Shown piece by piece: positions 26,704 through 34,826 of a stretch of DNA of 36,100 nucleotides. The stretch's first letter is position 1, and every line of letters starts with the position of its first letter. The position numbers and the translations under genes were made by a program. Origin of the DNA: Aliarcobacter sp. (GTDB lineage Bacteria; Campylobacterota; Campylobacteria; Campylobacterales; Arcobacteraceae); NCBI GenBank assembly GCA_028681275.1, contig JAQUIV010000008.1:1-36100 (forward strand). The letters are read 5' to 3'. The notes beneath the pieces were generated by a model that saw only the letters and a program-made list of their open reading frames with translations, ran no database searches and was not told where the DNA came from.

Positions 26704-28496
26704 ATGGAATTGGTTTATTTGTGGGTAAAGAATTATAAGAATATACATGAACAAGGGTTTAATTTTTCGCCAAATTATGATGTAAAATTTACACCAGTTT
26801 ATGAAGATGAAAAGTTATCAAAAAAAAGTGAGTTGAAAATAACTCCAAAAGAAAATCCTTTGAAAGATTTTTTTGGTAAAGATATTAATGTTACAGCTAT
26901 TGTTGGAGAGAATGGGAGTGGAAAGAGCTCTATTCTCATTTTAATCTTGGAATTACTTTTCAAAAAATATAAAGGTGAATCTTGTGATAATGAAATATTT
27001 TTATTAGTTAAAGATGATACTATTAATCAAATAACACAAAATAAAAATACAGAATCTATTTTAGAACATCATGGGATAGATTCATTAAATGAAGTGAATT
27101 TTTATAATTTATACATTAATTTAAGTCGAGATATCTTCCCCTATAAGAAATTTTCAGAAGAATGTTTTCATAAAAATGATAGTTATAAAACACCTATATT
27201 AATCGAACCTGGTAAAATGAATAGTAGTCTTGAATATTATTTAATAAATAAAAGAATTACAAAGTTTTATTCAATTTTAATTGACAATAAAATTAATAGC
27301 TTCTTTAATCCAAACAAAATGAAAATATCTTATTCAAATTATAAAACAATTTATAATGAGAAAATCTTTAGTAAATATGAATCTTTTTGTGAAAATAATT
27401 ATGTAAAAGACAAACATGATAAGTTGATGAGACAAAACAATATTTCATCAATAGAAAATAAAATTAAAGAATTCTATGAAAATAATGATATAAAGGGATT
27501 AAGTAAGTTATATATAATTATAAAAATACTAACTATTGACAAAATAAAATTGATATAGAATTACACGATGAGTTATATACTACATTAGAAAATATATATT
27601 TTGGAAATGTAAGCGTAGATGAAATTATTAGTATATTGGACAATAAACTTTATTCTTTAAATACTGTGAAGTTAGATTCGTATGAAACAATTAAAATATA
27701 TGATTCAATTTTATTCTTAAAAAGTATAAATGAACAAAATACTTATGAATTTATAGTCGATAAAATTAAAAATAATGAAATGCTTGATATTAAAAGTATG
27801 CCTTTGGAAATTGAATCTTTACCCTCTTGGTTAAACATAAAATTTTTTGATGAAGAAAAATCTTATGAATCTTTAAGTACAGGTGAAAAAAGTATTTTTA
27901 TATTATTAATTACAATTTTATATCAAGTAACAAATATAAATGATACCGTATATAAAACTATCCATATTATTTTGGATGAAATTGAGATGAATTTACATCC
28001 TGAGTGGCAAAAGAAATTCTTTAGAGAGTTTTTAAACTCATTGAATAAAGTTAGGAAAAAGAAAATTTGTTTAACATTAATAACACATTCTCCATTTATC
28101 CTTTCAGATATGCCAAAACAAAATGTAATTTTTTTAAAAAAAGATGAAAAAACTGGAAGGTGTATTAATTCGACAGACAAAATAGATTTAAATCCTTTTG
28201 GTGCAAATATTCATACTCTTTTATCTCATGGTTTTTTTATGAAAGATGGGCTTATGGGTGAGTTCGCAAAAAGTAAAATATCTAAAATATTGAATTTTCT
28301 TAATGGAAAGAATAAATTTATTGATACTCCAATAAATCAAATAAAACCTACTATTGAAATAATTGGAGAAGATTTTTTAAGAGAAAAACTTTTAAAAATG
28401 TATGATGAAAAATTTAAAATAAAATCAAAAGATGATGAAATTAAAGAATTAAAAGCTGAAATAGAAAGACTTAAAAATGCTAAAAATAATATTTGA
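26704..28496 (+). pseudogene. ptuA: PtuA-like Septu ATPase, frameshifted
   Basis: Two consecutive frames encode one ABC/AAA-type ATPase of the Septu defence kind. The first (26704-27558, ATG behind AAAGAG; a TTG at 26650 is possible) starts MELVYLWVKNYKNIHEQGFN and has Walker A IVGENGSGKSS (about residues 67-76). The second, open from 27540 to 28496, has signature YESLSTGEKS, Walker B IHIILDEIEMNLHPEW and the His switch LITHSP. A -1 shift between 27540 and 27558 would join them to about 600 residues. With the next gene it forms a PtuA/PtuB-type pair. A one-base deletion, an assembly error or recoding are all possible. ptuA is named by domain pairing, not by search. Confidence 0.8.
27540..27558 (+). 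other. Frameshift site in the ptuA-like gene
   Basis: The first frame ends with TAG at 27556-27558; the second frame is open from just after TGA at 27537-27539. The overlap is 19 bases and contains AAAATAAAA. Insertion of one base here joins the frames. There is no X-XXY-YYZ slippery heptamer and no long homopolymer, so an ordinary deletion or a sequencing error is the simplest reading. Confidence 0.8.
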
Positions 28497-29400
28497 TAAA
28501 GAACTTTTTGATTTACATATTGAAGAAATATCAAAATCAATAACAAAGCTGATATCAAAAAAATTAAAATCAAAATTATGGTTTTATGAAAAAGAATGTT
28601 TGGTTTATGTTAAAGATAATTTAAAAAGTATTTTACAAGCAGATAATAATCAAATGAAAAAATATATAGAACATTTTAAAAATCATTTTCCAAAAGCCAT
28701 TGGTGATTTTAATACTGAAGAAAAAAAATGGAAGAGACTATATAAAATTTTACGAAAAGATATTTTTGAAAAAGAGTATAATAATTGGTCTTCTCGAACT
28801 AAGTACGGGGCATATACTTTTGTAAAAAAACTTGATTTAAAAACTTGTCCATATTGCAATAGGAATTATACTTTCATTGTGGATAAGACTGGAAACTTAA
28901 GACCAGAACTAGACCATTTCTATCCAAAATCAATATATCCATTTTTAGCTATGAGTTTTTATAATCTAATCCCAAGTTGTCCTATTTGTAATCATACTAA
29001 AAGTAGTAAAATAAAGGAAAATCTAATTAATCCTTATGATATAAAAGATGATGATTTTAAATTTACTTATAAACCAATTGATATTTCATTTTCTGAAGTT
29101 GAGAGTAAGAAATATAATATGGATAGTTTTGAAATAGAGTTTAAAAGGAAAAATGAAAACATAGATATTTTTAAATTAGATGAGTTATATAAACAACACA
29201 AAGATATAGTTGTAGATTTACTTATGAAAAAAGCTTATTATCCAAAATCATATGTAGAAGAATTAGAAAAAAGTTTTGGGTTTACAAAAGATGAAATATA
29301 TAGATATTTATTAAACAATTACAAAAAAGAAGAAGATTTACATAAACGCCCACTATCAAAACTAATAAAAGACATAAGCGAAGAGTTAGATTTGGTATGA
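28477..29400 (+). CDS. ptuB: PtuB-like HNH endonuclease (Septu partner)
   Basis: The 307-residue protein has an HNH nuclease core with zinc-binding Cys pairs: TCPYCNRNYTF (Cys124, Cys127), the acidic-His pair in PELDHFYPKS (Asp146, His147), then FYNLIPSCPICNHTKSS (Asn163, Cys168, Cys171, His173). This is the TIGR02646/PtuB layout found in Septu systems. A helical domain of about 115 residues precedes the core. It overlaps the ATPase frame by 20 bases, a sign of translational coupling, and has no strong ribosome binding site of its own. It would cut DNA or RNA when licensed by the ATPase. The nuclease frame itself is intact although its partner is broken. Confidence 0.85.
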   Translation: MLKIIFDKELFDLHIEEISKSITKLISKKLKSKLWFYEKECLVYVKDNLKSILQADNNQMKKYIEHFKNHFPKAIGDFNTEEKKWKRLYKILRKDIFEKEYNNWSSRTKYGAYTFVKKLDLKTCPYCNRNYTFIVDKTGNLRPELDHFYPKSIYPFLAMSFYNLIPSCPICNHTKSSKIKENLINPYDIKDDDFKFTYKPIDISFSEVESKKYNMDSFEIEFKRKNENIDIFKLDELYKQHKDIVVDLLMKKAYYPKSYVEELEKSFGFTKDEIYRYLLNNYKKEEDLHKRPLSKLIKDISEELDLV

Positions 29401-29424
29401 ATTTAATTCATACCAAGATTTTTT
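29392..29424 (+). terminator. Terminator built into the ptuB stop codon
   Basis: A perfect 10-base stem (TTGGTATGAA/TTCATACCAA, loop TTTAA) covers the last codons and TGA of the nuclease gene and is followed by GATTTTTTC. It lies inside the 3' end of the convergent 118-aa gene (stop at 29403). Confidence 0.82.
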
Positions 29425-29759
29425 CTAACCATTGCTTTAAAAGCTTTCATGTGTTCCCTCAACATATTTGGGATAATCTCTTCTTTGCACGCATGAACGA
29501 TATTTGCAAATTCTGGTTTTGAGTAGATTGTATTTCTATCTCTTGCTAAAACTATTAGTTTATTTACATCATCATCTAAATTTATATCCGCTCTATCGCA
29601 GATTGCATCGTAAACATTAAAAAAAACTTCCCTATCATGCGCGGTCATTTGACAACTATCATCAAGCATTTTAAGTGCTAGTTTTGAAGCATAATCAATC
29701 TCTATTGGTTCAAAATTATGAGTTTTTGCCCAATCATAAGCTTTTTTAAAATAATTCAT
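29403..29759 (-). CDS. Hypothetical protein (118 aa)
   Basis: A small soluble protein with no signal or membrane segment and no motif I recognise. It is mostly helical (MNYFKKAYDWAKTHNFEP, FFNVYDAICDRADINLDDDVNKL, LREHMKAFKAMVRKNLGMN). Three Cys and several His and Asp are scattered without a clear site. The ATG has the spacing of a TCTCC-complement (GGAGA) ribosome binding site. It follows the 187-aa gene by nine bases, so they are one operon. Its 3' codons contain the terminator of the converging Septu-like operon. Confidence 0.7.
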   Translation of the reverse strand: MNYFKKAYDWAKTHNFEPIEIDYASKLALKMLDDSCQMTAHDREVFFNVYDAICDRADINLDDDVNKLIVLARDRNTIYSKPEFANIVHACKEEIIPNMLREHMKAFKAMVRKNLGMN

Positions 29760-29768
29760 TTTTTCTCC

Positions 29769-30332
29769 TTAATCCATATATGGAATGTCTAAATTTGCAT
29801 CTCTATCGGTTGCACTAAAATCAAAATCGCTATTTATAGGAAGTTTTGATAGGTTTTTTTCTATTACTTTTATTTGTAAGAGATGATAGTTATTGTTTGA
29901 AATATTTTTTTCTATTTCATTTTTATAAAATCCCAAAATTATTGGGTGAAGTCTCTCTTGGTTTTTTATCAAATCATTTAAAAATAGACTTAATTGTGTT
30001 ATGTCAAATTCATCGATTTTTTGAAGTTTTCGCAAGAGATTTCTAACAAACTGTTTTGGTTGATAATTTTTACTTAAATCCAAAAGTTTTGAAGCTGCAA
30101 ATATATCAGCTTCTTGGGCTGAATAATTGTATAAATATCTAAAATGGTCACATACTATTTCTATATATTTAGGATAATACTTCAAAACAAAAACCAACTC
30201 TTTTAAATCTCCATCAATTAAGACTTGAAATAGGGTTGCCGTTCTTTTTTCTATTTTATCCCAATGTGCGCCATCTTCTTTGAACTCACCAAAAAAACGC
30301 TCGTAATTTTCTAATTTATATTTATCTTCCAT
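29769..30332 (-). CDS. Hypothetical protein (187 aa)
   Basis: A soluble, helix-rich protein (YERFFGEFKEDGAHWDKIEK, LVFVLKYYPKYIEIVCDHFRYLYNYSAQ, QFVRNLLRKLQKIDEFD) ending in an acidic tail (SATDRDANLDIPYMD). No known domain is seen. It is the first gene of a two-gene reverse operon with the 118-aa gene, divergent from the Mla-type operon. Conserved pairs such as this in Arcobacter-like genomes are often of unknown function; I make no functional claim. Confidence 0.7.
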   Translation of the reverse strand: MEDKYKLENYERFFGEFKEDGAHWDKIEKRTATLFQVLIDGDLKELVFVLKYYPKYIEIVCDHFRYLYNYSAQEADIFAASKLLDLSKNYQPKQFVRNLLRKLQKIDEFDITQLSLFLNDLIKNQERLHPIILGFYKNEIEKNISNNNYHLLQIKVIEKNLSKLPINSDFDFSATDRDANLDIPYMD

Positions 30333-30423
30333 AATTTTTTATATGCAAGATTTATACCTCTTTTATTACAGCTATTTTTATTAGAGTTACTGTAAACTAC
30401 GGGATAAAATCAAAATATCAAAA

Positions 30424-30430
30424 AAGGAGA
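30424..30430 (+). promoter_or_regulatory. Strong ribosome binding site for the Mla-type operon
   Basis: AAGGAGA lies ten bases before the ATG of the permease gene, the best Shine-Dalgarno match in this part of the window. A GATAAAAT about 30 bases upstream may be its -10. Confidence 0.6.
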
Positions 30431-30440
30431 AGTTGTTGTT

Positions 30441-31550
30441 ATGGCATATAATTTTCAATTAAAAAAATTAGACAATAACACCTTTGAACTTTTATTATTT
30501 GATATTTGGAAAAAAGAGAATCTAAATGAAAATATCAAAGCTTTAGAAAATGAGGATATTTCAAAAAACTCAAAACTAATAGTAGATTTTCAAAACCTAA
30601 AAGAGTGTGATTCAACTGCTATTATCTATTTTATTTCATTTTTCAAAGGTTTTAAAAAAGAGAATTTAACACTTAAAAATTTGAATATACATGAAGAGAT
30701 TTATAGATTTTATGAAAAACATTATCAAGACAATAATTTAGAAAAAAAAGAGGAAAAGAAGTTTTTAGAAACTATTGGGAAAAAGTTTTATGAAGGCTAC
30801 AAAGAGACAATAAGTTTTATAAATTTTGTTGGGAAAGTTTTTTATTATTTCATTTATTCACTTTTTAATCCAAAAAAAATAAGATTTAAAGCGATGTTAA
30901 AATACATTGATACTTCTGCTGTGAATGCACTTTTTATTGTGGGAATAACTTCATTTTTAGTAGGAGTTGTAATTGCATATCAAGGGGCTGTTCAACTTGA
31001 AAAATTTGGAGCAAATATTTTTATAGTTGAGATGATTTGTATAACTATGTTTAGAGAAATAGCTCCACTTGTTACAGCTATTGTAATTGCTGGACGAAGT
31101 TCTAGTTCATACACAGCAGAGATTGGAGCTATGAAAATAACAGATGAAATAGATGCCATGAGAACTATGGATTTTGAGCCAACTCTATTTTTGGTATTAC
31201 CAAGAATTTTTGCTTTGGTTATTGCTTTGCCTTTATTAGTATTTTTTGCGGATATTATAGGAATATTTGGTGGAATGGTAATAGCTTATATTAATTTAGA
31301 TGTTACCTTTACAGAGTTTATAGCAAGAATGGGGCAAGAAGTTCCAGTAAAACATCTTTTAATTGGAGTTTTTAAATCTATATTTTTTGGAATTGCAATT
31401 GCACTTATTGGATGTTATAGAGGATTTCAAGTACAAAATAACACTACAAGTATAGGAAAATACACAACAATAAGTGTGGTAAATGCTATTTTTGTGGTTA
31501 TTGCTTTAAATGCTATATTTTCAGTAATTCTTACGGAGATAAAAATATAA
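30441..31550 (+). CDS. mlaE: MlaE-like permease with N-terminal STAS domain
   Basis: This is the inner-membrane permease of a lipid-transporting ABC system. The first 95 residues form a STAS-like domain (KLIVDFQNLKECDSTAIIYFISFF), the role played by a separate MlaB in E. coli. After a linker (about 100-130) comes the MlaE domain with about five helices, containing GVVIAYQGAVQLEKFGA, MFREIAPLVTAIVIAGR, EIGAMKITDEIDAMRTM and LPRIFALVIALPLL. At 369 residues the extra length is the fused domain. The stop overlaps the next ATG by one base (TAATG), so the operon is tightly coupled. Confidence 0.92.
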   Translation: MAYNFQLKKLDNNTFELLLFDIWKKENLNENIKALENEDISKNSKLIVDFQNLKECDSTAIIYFISFFKGFKKENLTLKNLNIHEEIYRFYEKHYQDNNLEKKEEKKFLETIGKKFYEGYKETISFINFVGKVFYYFIYSLFNPKKIRFKAMLKYIDTSAVNALFIVGITSFLVGVVIAYQGAVQLEKFGANIFIVEMICITMFREIAPLVTAIVIAGRSSSSYTAEIGAMKITDEIDAMRTMDFEPTLFLVLPRIFALVIALPLLVFFADIIGIFGGMVIAYINLDVTFTEFIARMGQEVPVKHLLIGVFKSIFFGIAIALIGCYRGFQVQNNTTSIGKYTTISVVNAIFVVIALNAIFSVILTEIKI

Positions 31551-32293
31551 TGGAAACACCTAACATTATAAAAGTAGATAATTTATCAACAATTTTTGGT
31601 GAAAATGTAGTACATAAAGATATTTCATTTAGTGTAAAAGAGGGCGAAATATTTGGAGTTTTAGGCGGAAGTGGTTCTGGGAAAACTGTGCTTGTAAAAC
31701 AGATGGTTATGTTGGATAATATTCAAAAGGGAAATATAGAGATTTTAGGAAAAGATATTTCAGATTTGACTTTAAAACAAAGCCAAGATTTAAAACAACA
31801 ATTCTCATATCTTTTTCAATTTGGAGCTTTATATTCATTTTTAAATGTGATTGAAAATATTTCTGTAATGTTAAAAGAGTACACAGATTTACCACAAGAT
31901 TTAATAGAAAAAATAGCCTATACAAATCTTGAAATTGTAGGACTTCCAAAAAGTTCAGCTTTACTTTACCCATCACAATTAAGTGGTGGAATGAAAAAAA
32001 GAGTTGCCCTTGCACGAAGTCTTGCAATGCAACCAAAAATTCTATTTTTGGATGAACCAACAAGTGGATTAGACCCAGCAAGTACACAAAAAATAAATGA
32101 GTTGATGGTGAATTTAAAAAATATTCTAAATATCACAATTATCATAATAACCCACGATTTAGAGACTATAAAAACAGTTTTAGATAGATTTATAATATTA
32201 AAACAAAAGATAATTTTTGATGGAAATATAACTCAAGCTTTAAATAGTGATGATGAATTTATAAAAGATTTTTTAACAAATAAAGGCAAATAA
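31550..32293 (+). CDS. mlaF: MlaF-like ABC ATPase
   Basis: It is the ATPase that powers the MlaE-type permease. The 247-residue protein has Walker A GGSGSGKTVLVKQM (about 42-55), Q-loop QFGALY, signature LSGGMKKRVALARSLA, Walker B ILFLDEPTSGLDPAS and the switch His in IIITHDLETI. These are the features of an ATP-driven lipid transport family. It follows mlaE and precedes mlaD with one-base TAATG overlaps on both sides. Confidence 0.94.
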   Translation: METPNIIKVDNLSTIFGENVVHKDISFSVKEGEIFGVLGGSGSGKTVLVKQMVMLDNIQKGNIEILGKDISDLTLKQSQDLKQQFSYLFQFGALYSFLNVIENISVMLKEYTDLPQDLIEKIAYTNLEIVGLPKSSALLYPSQLSGGMKKRVALARSLAMQPKILFLDEPTSGLDPASTQKINELMVNLKNILNITIIIITHDLETIKTVLDRFIILKQKIIFDGNITQALNSDDEFIKDFLTNKGK

Positions 32294-33195
32294 TGGATAC
32301 AAAAATAAACTTTTTTAAAATAGGCTTGTTTGTAATAGCTTTTGTAACAGCACTTTTAATACTTGTATTTTGGCTTGGGAAATATGGTTTTGAGAAAAAG
32401 AAATTTGATGAATATTCAATCTATTTTAAAGAATCAGTTGCAGGTTTAAATATTGGTTCTTCTATCAAATATAGAGGATTTGATGTTGGATCGGTAAAAG
32501 AGATAAAACTAAATCCAAATAATTCTGAAGAGATACAAATAGATATTACAATTAAAAAAGGTACACCAATAAAAGAGGATAATTTTGCAGTTCTTGGAAA
32601 TCTTGGTATTACTGGACTTAAATATATTGAGTTAAAAGGTGGAAGTAATAATTCAAAACTTTTGGAAGCAAATGAAAATGGGTTAAGAATTATTAATTCA
32701 AGAATATCTGATTTAACAACTTTGGTAGATTCAACCACAGATTTAACAAATGAATTAACGATAGTATTGAGTCAAATGAAAAAACTTTTAAATGATGAGA
32801 ATATAAAAACAATCTCTCAAATACTTGTAAAAACAGAAACTAGTATGAATAATATGGAACAATTTAGTTCTTATCTTGTAAACAATGAAAAAAGAATAGA
32901 TGAGGTTTTAAACAATATTTCAATGCTTTCAAAAACAGGAACAAAATCTTTTGATAGTATAAATAAATCTGCTGATAGTTTTAAAGCCTTATCAAGTGAA
33001 CTTTTGGCTGAAGTAAAAAAAGGAAGTTTTGATATGAAAGATATGTCAAAAGAGAGTTTTGAAAAGCTAAATACAGTTTTAAATAGTTTAGATGCGACAC
33101 TTTCTCAAACGCAAATTTTAATAGATAGTTTAAATCAAAGTCCAAGTGATATTTTATTTAAACAAAAAAATATAAAAAATGGACCAGGAGAATAA
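32293..33195 (+). CDS. mlaD: MlaD-like MCE-domain substrate-binding protein
   Basis: An N-terminal membrane helix (about 8-27, IGLFVIAFVTALLILVFWLG) anchors the protein, and an MCE domain follows (about 38-115: YFKESVAGLNIGSSIKYRG, VGSVKEI, FAVLGNLGITGLKYIELKG). The rest is a long helical tail with repeated Ser/Lys/Asp patterns (about 130-300). MCE proteins form rings that carry phospholipid between membranes with MlaE and MlaF. At 300 residues it is longer than E. coli MlaD (183), as in many Campylobacterota. No MlaC or MlaA gene is in the window. Confidence 0.92.
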   Translation: MDTKINFFKIGLFVIAFVTALLILVFWLGKYGFEKKKFDEYSIYFKESVAGLNIGSSIKYRGFDVGSVKEIKLNPNNSEEIQIDITIKKGTPIKEDNFAVLGNLGITGLKYIELKGGSNNSKLLEANENGLRIINSRISDLTTLVDSTTDLTNELTIVLSQMKKLLNDENIKTISQILVKTETSMNNMEQFSSYLVNNEKRIDEVLNNISMLSKTGTKSFDSINKSADSFKALSSELLAEVKKGSFDMKDMSKESFEKLNTVLNSLDATLSQTQILIDSLNQSPSDILFKQKNIKNGPGE

Positions 33196-33197
33196 AT

Positions 33198-33773
33198 ATG
33201 AAAAATCTTTTTTATCTTTTAATTGTAGTTCTGATTTCTGGATGTTCTTTAAAACAAGAAGTTACAGATATAAATAGTTATTCTATTGATTTTAACTCAA
33301 AAAACAAAAGTTATAAAAACAGTTCAAAATCAATTTTGATTGAAGAACCACTTGTAAATAAAAGCTTTAATTCACGTTCAATTTTTTATAGCCAAAAACC
33401 ATATTTGTTTGAAGAGTATGCAAAAAATAGATGGATAAATCTTCCAAGTAGTATGATTCATAACTCATTATTAGAGTCTTTCCAAAGTAGTAATCTTTTC
33501 TCTTTAGTTTCATTTTCAGATACAAAAATAAAATATGATTATGTTTTAAAAACAAATGTAATTAAAGTCTACCACGAAATAAATGCAGATAAATCTTATG
33601 TAATTTTGAAAATAAATTTTGATTTATTAAAAGATGAGAAATTGGTAAAAACATTTAGTTATGATAAAAAGGTTTTAGTGAAAGAAAACAGACCTTATGA
33701 ATTTGTAAATAGTTTAAATAAAACCTTTGAAGAGATAATGGAAGAGTTGTTAAAGCAGATAAATAAATTATAA
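33198..33773 (+). CDS. ABC-type transport auxiliary lipoprotein (PqiC/DUF330-like)
   Basis: The 191-residue protein has a lipobox (LISGC, Cys16) after a short hydrophobic signal, so it is a lipoprotein. The body resembles auxiliary lipoproteins of MCE systems: SILIEEPLVNKSFNSRSIFY, PYLFEEYAKNRWINLPSSMIHNSLLESFQ, and SYDKKVLVKENRPYEFVNSLN. It starts three bases after mlaD and is the last gene of the operon. In the PqiABC and related systems such lipoproteins bind the MCE tube at the outer membrane. The stop overlaps the converging AbrB-family gene. Confidence 0.83.
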   Translation: MKNLFYLLIVVLISGCSLKQEVTDINSYSIDFNSKNKSYKNSSKSILIEEPLVNKSFNSRSIFYSQKPYLFEEYAKNRWINLPSSMIHNSLLESFQSSNLFSLVSFSDTKIKYDYVLKTNVIKVYHEINADKSYVILKINFDLLKDEKLVKTFSYDKKVLVKENRPYEFVNSLNKTFEEIMEELLKQINKL

Positions 33774-34805
33774 TCTTTTAGCCAAAATTGGAGCTAAATT
33801 CATAACTATAAAAAGTCGCATTATGTGATGAATTGTAATATATGGAACATTTGCTCCAACAATTAAAGCTATTAAATTCATCTCTGTTTGACCACCTGGA
33901 CTAAAAGCTAAAAGTGTTGAAACTATTGGGAAACCAAAAAAGTAGTAAGCAATAGCTATAAAAATTCCAGAGATAAATGCCAAAATCACAAAATGCCCAA
34001 AAGTTCCCATTAGAATTTTTAGAATCATTTTTAATTTCACACCTCTAAATGTAAAACCAATAATTGTTCCAAATATAACTTGAATAAATTTGATTAATTC
34101 ATCGGGAATCAAAGTATGTATAAATCCACCGCTATAAACAATAACACTTAAAATCATTGGACCTATTAAAAAAGCAGCTGATATCTTTAGCTTTTTTGCA
34201 CCAAATGCGCCTATTAATCCAATAATAATCAGATAAAAGAACTCTAGTAAATTTGTGTCTTTTATAGCTTTTGTGATTAATTGATTTCCACTAATATCAA
34301 GATGAAAAACATATTGAATAATAAAAGGTAAAGATAAAACCACAAATAGAAGCCTTGACGATTGAACTAATGTTATTTTAGCCGTATCAGCTTTTTGTTC
34401 TTCTCCTAAAATCACCATTTCCACAACACCACCTGGAGTTGAGCTAAAAAATGCAGTTTTTCTATCAAACTTTAAAACTTTTACATAATAATACATTCCC
34501 GCAAAAGTAACAATAATTGAATAGGGAATAATCAATAAAATACTAAATATATAAATATGTAAAAACTCTAAGATTTCAGGAGTAAAAGCACTTCCAATTA
34601 TCAAACCTATAAAAATTCTAGCTGGTGCTGAAAAGATTTTTGGATTTTGAATTGGAAGTTTCTCAAATCTCATGGCAATAGAAGTTGTAAAAATCGCTCC
34701 TAAAAGCCATGGAAGGGGAAGATGTAAAAAAATAAATAAAACAGAGCCACAAAAACCTATGAAAAGTGCAAGTAACATTTGAGATAATTGTTGCATATTT
34801 ATCAT
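33768..34805 (-). CDS. AbrB-family (PF05145) membrane protein
   Basis: A membrane protein of 345 residues with about ten helices in two similar halves, each starting with a Pro/Gly-rich segment: LPLPWLLGAI with PARIFIGLIIGSAFTPE in the first, and GAFGAKKLKISAAFLIGPMILS in the second. Each half carries a characteristic repeat motif: FFSSTPGGVVEMVILG and LLAFSPGGQTEMNLIA. This is the AbrB duplication family, once labelled ammonia monooxygenase regulators and unrelated to the DNA-binding AbrB. Transport function is unproven. AGGAA before the ATG at 34805 supports the start. It lies 21 bases after pgm, in the same direction. Confidence 0.85.
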   Translation of the reverse strand: MINMQQLSQMLLALFIGFCGSVLFIFLHLPLPWLLGAIFTTSIAMRFEKLPIQNPKIFSAPARIFIGLIIGSAFTPEILEFLHIYIFSILLIIPYSIIVTFAGMYYYVKVLKFDRKTAFFSSTPGGVVEMVILGEEQKADTAKITLVQSSRLLFVVLSLPFIIQYVFHLDISGNQLITKAIKDTNLLEFFYLIIIGLIGAFGAKKLKISAAFLIGPMILSVIVYSGGFIHTLIPDELIKFIQVIFGTIIGFTFRGVKLKMILKILMGTFGHFVILAFISGIFIAIAYYFFGFPIVSTLLAFSPGGQTEMNLIALIVGANVPYITIHHIMRLFIVMNLAPILAKRL

Positions 34806-34826
34806 AGATTTCCTAGCTCAGTTATT

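Noticed and set aside
27540-27558. Phase-variable switch in the ATPase gene
   Set aside because: The longest runs here are four A. Phase variation in this phylum normally uses runs of eight or more bases, mostly G or C.
31707-32087. Reverse 126-codon frame inside mlaF
   Set aside because: It lies fully inside a strongly supported ABC ATPase gene and shows no motif of its own.
33768-34805. Transcription regulator AbrB
   Set aside because: The name refers to a membrane family with two repeats. The protein is all membrane helices and has no DNA-binding domain.
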